A stretch of 64,000 nt of DNA, from assembly GCA_002840055.1 (NCBI GenBank), contig PGZJ01000001.1, forward strand, positions 310,001 through 374,000, given 5' to 3'. Positions 57,507 through 64,000 of the stretch are shown piece by piece. A program made the position numbers and the translations under genes. This DNA is from Gammaproteobacteria bacterium HGW-Gammaproteobacteria-11 (GTDB lineage: Bacteria > Pseudomonadota > Gammaproteobacteria > Pseudomonadales > Pseudomonadaceae). Position 1 is the stretch's first letter; each line of letters begins with the position of its first letter. The notes below the pieces were generated by a model, which worked only from the letters and a program-made list of their open reading frames with translations, made no database searches and had not been told where the DNA came from.

Positions 57507-59291
57507 ATGGAATACCCGACCTTGCTGTTACGCCTGACACTGATGATCTGCCTGCTGCTGGCTGGCTACGCCCAAGCCACGCCCTTGTCCAGCCCGGGAG
57601 CGAATAGCTCTGGCAGTCTCTTTGGCTCCGTAACCCAGCAACGTTTTCTACCGGTAGACCAGGCTTTCCGCCTGACTCAAACGGAGGTGGACGGCCCGCT
57701 GATTCAGTTGCGATTTGATATAGCCCCCGGCTATTACCTGTATCGGCACCGGCTTGCATTCAGGGTTGATGGCGAGCCAAGCCGCATCAGCGAGATCACC
57801 CTGCCCGCCGGAGAACAAAAACAGGACGAGTTCTTTGGCGATGTTGAGGTGTATTACAACGCCCTGGACATCACCCTGACCAGTACGGGTCCGATTGCCG
57901 GAGCAGAGTTGAGCATCGACTATCAAGGCTGCGCCGATGCAGGCCTGTGCTATCCGCCGGAAACCCTTTCCCTGCGCCTGCCCGGCGAGTCTGCCGCAGC
58001 GCCTGCAACACAGGCACCCGATCGCAGCGGTCTGCTGGTTGCCCTGCTGCTGTTTCTGCTGGCCGGTCTGGGCCTGACCTTTACACCCTGCGTACTGCCC
58101 ATGTTGCCGATTCTTTCCAGCCTGGTGGTTGGTCGTACGGACATTGATCGACCACGGGCGCTGATACTGGCCAGCAGCTACGTACTGGCCATGGCGCTGA
58201 CCTTCGCCCTGGTGGGCGCCCTGATTGGCCTGTTTGGTGCGGCCCTGAATATCCAGGCACGACTGCAGTCCCCTGTGGTGTTGAGTGTGTTCGCGCTGTT
58301 TTTCGTGATTTTTGCCCTGGCGATGTTCGGCTTGTTTGATCTGCGCTTGCCAGCCTTTGTCCGTGAGCCCCTCGAGCGCCTGGGTAGCCGTACCCGCGGC
58401 GGCTCCATTCCCGGTGCGGCGGTCATGGGGGCACTCTCAACGCTGGTTGTTTCACCCTGCATTTCCGCACCACTGGCCGGCGCCCTGGTGTATATCAGCA
58501 CCACCGGCGATGCCCTGGGAGGTGCAGCACGACTGTTCGCCCTGGCTCTTGGCATGGGCCTGCCACTGCTGCTGGTGGCGGTTTTTGGTAACGCGTTGCT
58601 GCCCAAATCCGGCGCCTGGATGAACGGCGTCAAACAGCTCTTCGGCTTTGGCCTGCTGGGTGTGGCCATCTGGCTGCTGGAGCGCGCACTGCCGGGTCCG
58701 GCGAGCCTGGCCCTGTGGTCTGCCCTGAGCGCTGGTCTGGCCGTCCAGCTGGGTCTGTTTGATCAACATCCGCAAAGCAACCTTGCCCGTCTGGCGCGGG
58801 TGCTGGCTTTGTTGGCCGCTTTTTACTCAGCGGCGCTGCTGGCCGGCGCCCTGGCCGGCGGCAACAATCCATTGCAACCCCTTGCCCCGCTGACCGGACA
58901 AGCAACCGGTTCGCAACAGGCCGACGGCTATTTTTTCACCGTCTCAGCTCAGTCCGAGTTGGCCGAACGACAGCAACAGGCCAGTCAGCAACAACAACAT
59001 GCCATAGTCGAGCTGTATGCGGACTGGTGCATCAGTTGCAAACTCATGGAGCGCACCATTCTCGCCGATCCGGAAGTCAGGCGTGACCTGGATCGCATGC
59101 AGCGCATCAAATTCGACCTGACCGCCAATACCACCGATCAACGCCAGTGGCTGGACAGCCGGAATCTGTTCGGCCCACCGGCTTTTCTGTTCTACGACCG
59201 CAATGGCCAGGAAATAACCGCGTTGCGGCTGGCTGGAGAGGTAAGCAAGGCGGTTTTTCAAGAGCATGCCCGCGCCGCGCTCGAAAGGTAA
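57507..59291 (+). CDS. dsbD: Thiol:disulfide interchange protein DsbD
   Basis: This 594-residue protein moves electrons from cytosolic thioredoxin to periplasmic DsbC, DsbG and CcmG. After a signal peptide (YAQA cleavage) come the alpha domain with redox cysteines in GCADAGLCYPPE, an eight-helix beta domain with TPCVLPMLPI and VSPCISAPLAG, and a C-terminal thioredoxin-like gamma domain with YADWCISCKLME. All three cysteine pairs are present, so it should be active. Confidence 0.95.
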   Translation: MEYPTLLLRLTLMICLLLAGYAQATPLSSPGANSSGSLFGSVTQQRFLPVDQAFRLTQTEVDGPLIQLRFDIAPGYYLYRHRLAFRVDGEPSRISEITLPAGEQKQDEFFGDVEVYYNALDITLTSTGPIAGAELSIDYQGCADAGLCYPPETLSLRLPGESAAAPATQAPDRSGLLVALLLFLLAGLGLTFTPCVLPMLPILSSLVVGRTDIDRPRALILASSYVLAMALTFALVGALIGLFGAALNIQARLQSPVVLSVFALFFVIFALAMFGLFDLRLPAFVREPLERLGSRTRGGSIPGAAVMGALSTLVVSPCISAPLAGALVYISTTGDALGGAARLFALALGMGLPLLLVAVFGNALLPKSGAWMNGVKQLFGFGLLGVAIWLLERALPGPASLALWSALSAGLAVQLGLFDQHPQSNLARLARVLALLAAFYSAALLAGALAGGNNPLQPLAPLTGQATGSQQADGYFFTVSAQSELAERQQQASQQQQHAIVELYADWCISCKLMERTILADPEVRRDLDRMQRIKFDLTANTTDQRQWLDSRNLFGPPAFLFYDRNGQEITALRLAGEVSKAVFQEHARAALER

Positions 59292-59424
59292 TTTTAAGTC
59301 TTTCTGCGGCTATCATGCTGGCATCTGATGGCATTGCACAGGTTCTGGACAGCCACGACGGATTGCGGCAGACTTCACCCATGACTTTCCAGTCACTCGA
59401 TTACCCAGCCTGTGGACAATAAAA

Positions 59425-59877
59425 ATGGCCAGCATCCTGGTTCTCAACGGACCCAACCTGAACCTGCTCGGCACCCGCGAACCGGGCGTCTATGGCGCCG
59501 TCACGCTGGAGCAGATTATCCAGCAGCTACGCGAGTCAGCCAGCCTGCAGGGCCATCATTTGCTGTCACTGCAAAGCAACGCCGAGCACGAACTGATCGA
59601 ACGCATACATGCCGCACGGGATGAAGCCATCGATTTTATCATCATCAATCCGGCTGCTTTTACTCATACCAGCGTGGCAATACGTGACGCATTGCTGGCG
59701 GTGAGCATCCCATTCATCGAAGTGCATTTATCCAATGTGTACAAGCGCGAGCCGTTTCGCCACCACTCCTACTTCTCCGATATCGCCCAAGGCGTGATAT
59801 GCGGACTGGGAGCCAAGGGCTATCAGCTGGCTCTGGACGCGGCCGTACACCTCATCGAACAAACTGAACAACATTAA
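59425..59877 (+). CDS. aroQ: Type II 3-dehydroquinate dehydratase
   Basis: This 150-residue dodecameric enzyme converts 3-dehydroquinate to 3-dehydroshikimate. The catalytic tyrosine and loop are in [17 protein letters not shown], and [18 protein letters not shown] and [18 protein letters not shown] complete the active site. As in many proteobacteria it heads the aroQ-accB-accC operon, with accB starting 24 bases later. Confidence 0.96.
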   Translation: MASILVLNGPNLNLLGTREPGVYGAVTLEQIIQQLRESASLQGHHLLSLQSNAEHELIERIHAARDEAIDFIIINPAAFTHTSVAIRDALLAVSIPFIEVHLSNVYKREPFRHHSYFSDIAQGVICGLGAKGYQLALDAAVHLIEQTEQH

Positions 59878-59900
59878 TCAGCTCTGGAGCGTAACAATCC

Positions 59901-60362
59901 ATGGATATCCGCAAAGTCAAAAAACTCATCGAACTTCTGGAAGAGTCCGGTATCGACGAACTGGAAATTCACGAAGGTGAAGAGTCCGTGCGCATCAGCC
60001 GTCACAGCAAACAGATGGCTGCACCGCAGCAGTACTATGCGCCTCAGCCCATGGCCGCGGCACCTGCGCCTGCCGCCGCTCCTGCATCTGCCGCCCCGGC
60101 AGCAGAAGCCGCTCCGGCCGAACCGGCCGGTCACCTGGTGCGTTCGCCCATGGTCGGCACCTTCTACCGCTCACCCTCTCCGGCAGCGGGCTCCTTCGTT
60201 GAAGTAGGTCATAGCGTCAAGGCCGGTGATGTGCTGTGTATCGTCGAAGCCATGAAGATGATGAACCACATCGAGGCTGACAAGAGCGGTGTGATTCAGG
60301 CCATTCTGGTGGATAACGGCCAGCCAGTCGAATTCGATCAACCCCTGTTCAGCATCGCCTGA
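59901..60362 (+). CDS. accB: Biotin carboxyl carrier protein of acetyl-CoA carboxylase
   Basis: This 153-residue carrier holds the biotin that shuttles carboxyl groups for malonyl-CoA synthesis. The N-terminal helical region is followed by a flexible Ala/Pro-rich linker (about residues 45-75) and a lipoyl-like domain in which the biotinylated lysine lies in [13 protein letters not shown]. It is 20 bases ahead of accC. Confidence 0.96.
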   Translation: MDIRKVKKLIELLEESGIDELEIHEGEESVRISRHSKQMAAPQQYYAPQPMAAAPAPAAAPASAAPAAEAAPAEPAGHLVRSPMVGTFYRSPSPAAGSFVEVGHSVKAGDVLCIVEAMKMMNHIEADKSGVIQAILVDNGQPVEFDQPLFSIA

Positions 60363-60381
60363 GCCCGGCCCGGAGGCTTAG

Positions 60382-61722
60382 ATGCAAAAAGTACTGATAG
60401 CCAATCGCGGTGAAATTGCCCTGCGCGTCATCCGCGCCTGCAAGGAACTGGGATTGAAGACCGTCGCCGTGCATTCAACCGCCGACCGCGAACTGATGCA
60501 CTTGGCCCTGGCCGACGAAACCGTCTGTATTGGTCCGCCGAGCGCCAGCGAGTCCTACCTGAACATTCCGGCCATCATTGCCGCCGCCGAGGTGACCGGT
60601 GCCGATGGCATCCACCCGGGCTATGGCTTTCTTGCCGAAAATGCCGACTTTGCCGAACAGATCGAGCGCTCCGGCTTCACCTTTATTGGCCCCAGTGCCG
60701 ATGTGATTCGCCTGATGGGCGACAAGGTGTCGGCCATTGATGCCATGATCAAGGCCGGCGTTCCGACCGTACCGGGCTCCAACGGCCCCTTGCCGGAAGA
60801 CGAGGCAGAGTGTCTGGCGATCGGCCGTCGCGTCGGCTACCCGGTGATCATCAAGGCCTCGGGTGGTGGTGGTGGACGTGGCATGCGTGTGGTGCATGAC
60901 GAAGCCGAGCTGATCAAATCGATTCGCCTGACCCGCACCGAGGCCGGCGCTGCATTCGGCAACCCCATGGTTTATCTGGAAAAATTCCTGACCAATCCAC
61001 GCCATGTGGAAGTCCAGGTGCTGTCCGATGGCCAGGGTCATGCCGTCCATCTGGGTGACCGCGATTGCTCACTGCAGCGTCGGCACCAGAAGATCATCGA
61101 GGAAGCACCCGCTCCAGGTATTGATGAAAAGGCCCGAGCCATGGTTCAGGCGCGCTGCGTCAAGGCCTGTATCGACCTGGGCTACCGCGGTGCCGGCACC
61201 TTCGAGTTTCTCTACGAAAACGGCGAGTTCTTCTTTATCGAGATGAATACCCGGGTTCAGGTTGAGCATCCGGTCTCCGAAATGGTCACCGGCGTGGATA
61301 TCGTCAAGGAGCAGATTCTGGTTGCCTCCGGACAGCCGCTGAGCATCACCCAGGATGACGTAGTGATTCGCGGTCACTCCATCGAGTGCCGGATCAACGC
61401 CGAAGACCCGAAAACCTTCATGCCCAGCCCAGGTACCGTGACCTTCTTCCATGCCCCGGGTGGTAACGGTGTGCGCGTCGATTCGCATCTGTACAGTGGC
61501 TACAAGGTGCCACCGAATTACGATTCGCTGGTCGGCAAGCTGATTACCTACGGTGCGACCCGGGATGAGGCGCTGGCACGCATGCGCAACGCTCTGGACG
61601 AACTGGTGGTGGACGGCATCAAGACCAACACGCCGCTGCACCGCGAGCTGGTTCGTGATCCGGGTTTCTGCAAGGGCGGTGTCAACATTCACTACCTTGA
61701 GCACAAGCTGGGCATCAAGTAA
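60382..61722 (+). CDS. accC: Biotin carboxylase subunit of acetyl-CoA carboxylase
   Basis: This 446-residue ATP-grasp enzyme carboxylates biotin on AccB. It shows [17 protein letters not shown] at the start, the glycine-rich ATP loop [12 protein letters not shown], and the active-site block [18 protein letters not shown]. It ends the aroQ-accB-accC operon; a strong terminator follows before prmA. Confidence 0.97.
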   Translation: MQKVLIANRGEIALRVIRACKELGLKTVAVHSTADRELMHLALADETVCIGPPSASESYLNIPAIIAAAEVTGADGIHPGYGFLAENADFAEQIERSGFTFIGPSADVIRLMGDKVSAIDAMIKAGVPTVPGSNGPLPEDEAECLAIGRRVGYPVIIKASGGGGGRGMRVVHDEAELIKSIRLTRTEAGAAFGNPMVYLEKFLTNPRHVEVQVLSDGQGHAVHLGDRDCSLQRRHQKIIEEAPAPGIDEKARAMVQARCVKACIDLGYRGAGTFEFLYENGEFFFIEMNTRVQVEHPVSEMVTGVDIVKEQILVASGQPLSITQDDVVIRGHSIECRINAEDPKTFMPSPGTVTFFHAPGGNGVRVDSHLYSGYKVPPNYDSLVGKLITYGATRDEALARMRNALDELVVDGIKTNTPLHRELVRDPGFCKGGVNIHYLEHKLGIK

Positions 61723-61759
61723 GCGCCAGTCATAGCGTGCGGACTGTGGTCCACCATTA

Positions 61760-61789
61760 CGGGAGCGACTTGTCGCTCCCGTTGTTTTT
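61760..61789 (+). terminator. Rho-independent terminator after accC
   Basis: CGGGAGCGAC and GTCGCTCCCG form a perfect 10-bp stem with a two-base loop region (61760-61781), followed by TTGTTTTTC. It closes the aroQ-accB-accC operon. Confidence 0.92.
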
Positions 61790-61845
61790 CCTGTTGCTTG
61801 AAACGCGCAGCCTGCGCTGACAAGCTGTACCAGAGGAATGCCTCC

Positions 61846-62733
61846 ATGCCCTGGCTGCAACTGCGACTGGCCATTACCCCCGATCAGGCTGAGCCGCTGG
61901 AAGACATGCTGCTGGCCCTCGATGCAGTATCCGTGACCTTTATGGATGCCGAGGATCAACCGATCTTCGAGCCGGATCTGGGCACCACACCGCTGTGGTC
62001 CAATACCCATCTGCTGGCCCTGTTCGAGGCGGACACCAACCGCACGCAACTGCTCGAGAGTCTTCAGGCGCTCTGGCCAGGATCACTACCCGCCCATGAA
62101 CTGCAGGAGATTGCCGACCAGAACTGGGAACGCAGCTGGATGGAACACTTTCACCCCATGCGCTTTGGTCAGCGCCTGTGGATTGTGCCCAGTTGGCATG
62201 CGGCACCAGAACCTGACGCGGTCAATCTGTTGCTCGACCCTGGCCTGGCCTTCGGCACCGGCACCCACCCCACTACCGCGCTTTGCCTGGAGTGGCTGGA
62301 TGGCCAATCGCTGACCGGCCGGCAGGTGATCGACTTTGGTTGCGGATCAGGCATTCTGGCCATTGCCGCACTGCTGCTGGGCGCTGATCAGGTCGTGGCA
62401 ACCGACATCGATAGTCAGGCACTGGAAGCCTCGCGTGACAATGCCCAGCGCAACCAGATTGCCGATAGCAAACTGACCCTCTTTTTACCGGAAGACATGC
62501 CACGCCATGCCGCCGATGTAGTAGTCGCCAACATACTCGCCGGACCACTGGTCAAGCTGGCCGAGGAACTGACCGCACTGGTCAAACCAGGCGGTTTGAT
62601 TGCCTTGTCCGGCATACTGGCCGAACAGACTGAAGACATCCTTGCCGCGTACCGGGAGCACTTCGAACTGGACCCGGTTGCAGAGCGTGATGGCTGGATC
62701 AGAATCAGCGGCAGACGCCACTTGGCGGCATAA
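61846..62733 (+). CDS. prmA: Ribosomal protein L11 methyltransferase PrmA
   Basis: This 295-residue SAM-dependent enzyme trimethylates lysines and the N-terminus of ribosomal protein L11. An N-terminal substrate domain ([22 protein letters not shown]) precedes the methyltransferase domain with [36 protein letters not shown] and the NPPF-equivalent [13 protein letters not shown] 61846 has AGGA eight bases upstream; the frame to 61798 is rejected. It precedes the DUF3426 gene. Confidence 0.95.
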   Translation: MPWLQLRLAITPDQAEPLEDMLLALDAVSVTFMDAEDQPIFEPDLGTTPLWSNTHLLALFEADTNRTQLLESLQALWPGSLPAHELQEIADQNWERSWMEHFHPMRFGQRLWIVPSWHAAPEPDAVNLLLDPGLAFGTGTHPTTALCLEWLDGQSLTGRQVIDFGCGSGILAIAALLLGADQVVATDIDSQALEASRDNAQRNQIADSKLTLFLPEDMPRHAADVVVANILAGPLVKLAEELTALVKPGGLIALSGILAEQTEDILAAYREHFELDPVAERDGWIRISGRRHLAA

Positions 62734-62784
62734 GGCTGTTCACGGCACAATAGGCCACCGAACCCCAAGGATAAGCGTTCCAAC

Positions 62785-64000
62785 ATGAGTGAATCGCTGG
62801 TAGCGCAATGCCCCTATTGCCAGACGCGTTTCCGGCTGTCGCATGATCACCTTCAGGCGGCCGCAGGCAACGTGCGCTGTGGCGCCTGCCTGAAAGTGTT
62901 CAACGCTGACCCTGAGAAAAAGGCCCAACGCGCATCAGCCCAGGTCAGCACCCGCCGGCCAGAACCTACTTCAGTGGTCTCTAAGCCCATTGAATCAACC
63001 CAGCTTGGGCAGGTAGCGCGTCAGGGCAGCTTGCTGATTCACGATGATCTTGAACTCGATGACCTGGATCTCAAGGACCTGGGCCTTGATGAATCCATCC
63101 TCGAGGAAATCAACCCGACAGCACGCGCCGCGGAAAACCTGCCTGCACCCGCGGCCATCCCTAGCCCGTCGGAAGCGCAATCTGACCTCACATCCGAACC
63201 CAGTGCTCTCCGTTTCGATCTCGAGGAGATCGCGGAATCCGGACACCCGGCAGAAGCACGCGAGGTTGACACTGAGGAAAAGGCCGAGGATGACCCTTTC
63301 GACCTGGATAGCCTGTACGACCCGGCTCTTGAATACCCCTATGTCGACGCTGACGAGACCGAGGAAGAAGGCGACAGCCCCGAACTGGAGCTGCACGAAG
63401 CCTTCATGTCCACACCCAGGGCCGACGACTTTATACCCGAACCACCTAAGCAAACCGCTTCGGATACCTCGCTTCGCGGCCAAAACACCCTGTTTGGCGC
63501 AGCCATTCCCGAGCCCATGCGGCCGCTGATTGCCCCGGTAAGGGACCACGGTATCTTTCTGCGCGACAACAGGACCGGCAAGTCTGGCCGCAGTGCTGCA
63601 CCGGCCATCAGCCGCCAGGAACCCTCTCTCGGCCGCGCCTTGTCGCTGCCCGACATCAATGACGAGCTGCTGTTGCTTGACGATGAACGTCCCCTGGTTC
63701 GACGCCCTCGCCATCAATGGCTATGGGGTCTGTTGAGCCTTCTGGCGGCACTGGCGCTGATCGCCCAGCTACTGGCCTATAACTTCACCGCGCTGAGCCA
63801 TCACCAGAGCACCCGCCCCCTGGCTGAGCGCATTTGCCTGCTGACCGGCTGCGAATTGCCTGCTCGGGTGGATATCAACCTGATCCGCAGCAGCAACCTG
63901 GTGGTTCGTCCCCATCCGGAATTCCCCAATGCGCTCGCGGTGGATGTGATTTTGTACAACCGGGCTGACTTCGCCCAACCCTTTCCGGTGTTGCGCATGC
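62785..64000 (+). CDS. DUF3426 zinc-ribbon membrane protein, truncated by window end
   Basis: The reading frame opens at ATG 62785 and stays open to the window end (over 405 residues). It starts with an MJ0042-type zinc ribbon (QCPYCQTRFRLS...VRCGACLKVF), then a long acidic, proline-containing low-complexity region (about residues 80-270, with repeated D/E-rich blocks such as LELDDLDLKDLGLDE). One membrane helix follows (about 315-335, WGLLSLLAALALIAQLLAYN), then the start of a DUF3426 domain. The position after prmA matches pseudomonads. Function is unknown; the zinc ribbon and tether suggest a membrane-linked adaptor. Confidence 0.88.
   Translation, partial: MSESLVAQCPYCQTRFRLSHDHLQAAAGNVRCGACLKVFNADPEKKAQRASAQVSTRRPEPTSVVSKPIESTQLGQVARQGSLLIHDDLELDDLDLKDLGLDESILEEINPTARAAENLPAPAAIPSPSEAQSDLTSEPSALRFDLEEIAESGHPAEAREVDTEEKAEDDPFDLDSLYDPALEYPYVDADETEEEGDSPELELHEAFMSTPRADDFIPEPPKQTASDTSLRGQNTLFGAAIPEPMRPLIAPVRDHGIFLRDNRTGKSGRSAAPAISRQEPSLGRALSLPDINDELLLLDDERPLVRRPRHQWLWGLLSLLAALALIAQLLAYNFTALSHHQSTRPLAERICLLTGCELPARVDINLIRSSNLVVRPHPEFPNALAVDVILYNRADFAQPFPVLRM

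Overview
The window is a stretch of bacterial core chromosome from a gammaproteobacterium of the Pseudomonadaceae type (Pseudomonas or a close relative such as Halopseudomonas). This is inferred from the gene order thiD-thiE-hemL-(two small genes)-DUF1820-miaB-phoH-ybeY-corC-lnt-leuS-lptE-holA, then lipA/lipB-DUF493-dacA-rlpA-mltB-rodA-mrdA-rlmH-rsfS-nadD-proA, and from single-gene features such as DUF1820, DUF2333, DUF2788 and the DUF3426 zinc-ribbon protein beside prmA. Coding density is high and many neighbours overlap by 1-11 bases. I see no rRNA, tRNA, CRISPR, transposase or prophage genes.

Layout. 0-7 kb: the end of an M48 metalloprotease gene, a BON lipoprotein, then a minus-strand block hrpB-rsmC-(Mn2+ riboswitch)-GDT1/MneA-type exporter-CLC-F-type fluoride antiporter. 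7-13 kb: a lipoprotein, the FieF cation exporter, an Lrp-type regulator, a DUF2788 protein, a TetR regulator translationally coupled to an AidB-like flavoprotein behind a striking twin-palindrome operator, RluE and an Mpo1-like membrane protein. 13-27.6 kb: cofactor (thiDE, hemL), tRNA modification (miaB), rRNA/ribosome (phoH, ybeY), envelope (lnt, lptE), leuS and holA. 27.6-33.3 kb: a DksA-like zinc protein, a SulP transporter with a tandem Usp, and a three-gene operon that looks accessory (FkbM methyltransferase, sialidase-like beta-propeller, membrane protein). 33.6-46 kb: lytic transglycosylase and lipA on the plus strand meet the long minus-strand cell-elongation/lipoate cluster proA to lipB head to head at their 3' ends. 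46-64 kb: a DedA protein, a Lon-N protein, a MaoC protein, ubiX/mpl, a PPi-type phosphofructokinase close to pyrophosphatase, cmoM, a diguanylate cyclase operon, dsbD, aroQ-accB-accC, prmA and a DUF3426 protein cut by the window end.

How it fits together. Most genes are housekeeping: envelope growth (RodA/PBP2/PBP5/RlpA/MltB), lipoylation, translation and RNA modification, fatty-acid initiation (AroQ-AccBC) and periplasmic thiol reduction (DsbD). The most informative regulatory signals are a yybP-ykoY Mn2+ riboswitch with its own promoter overlapping the rsmC stop codon, and a perfect 17-bp inverted repeat, each arm itself a palindrome, that covers the ribosome binding site of the TetR-aidB operon. 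The PPi-dependent phosphofructokinase is unusual for a Pseudomonas-like organism because classical pseudomonads lack phosphofructokinase. No wholly new system is evident; the best candidates for under-described biology are the TetR-AidB unit and the FkbM/sialidase-like/membrane operon. Everything rests on reading the sequence and recalled family knowledge; no database search was run.
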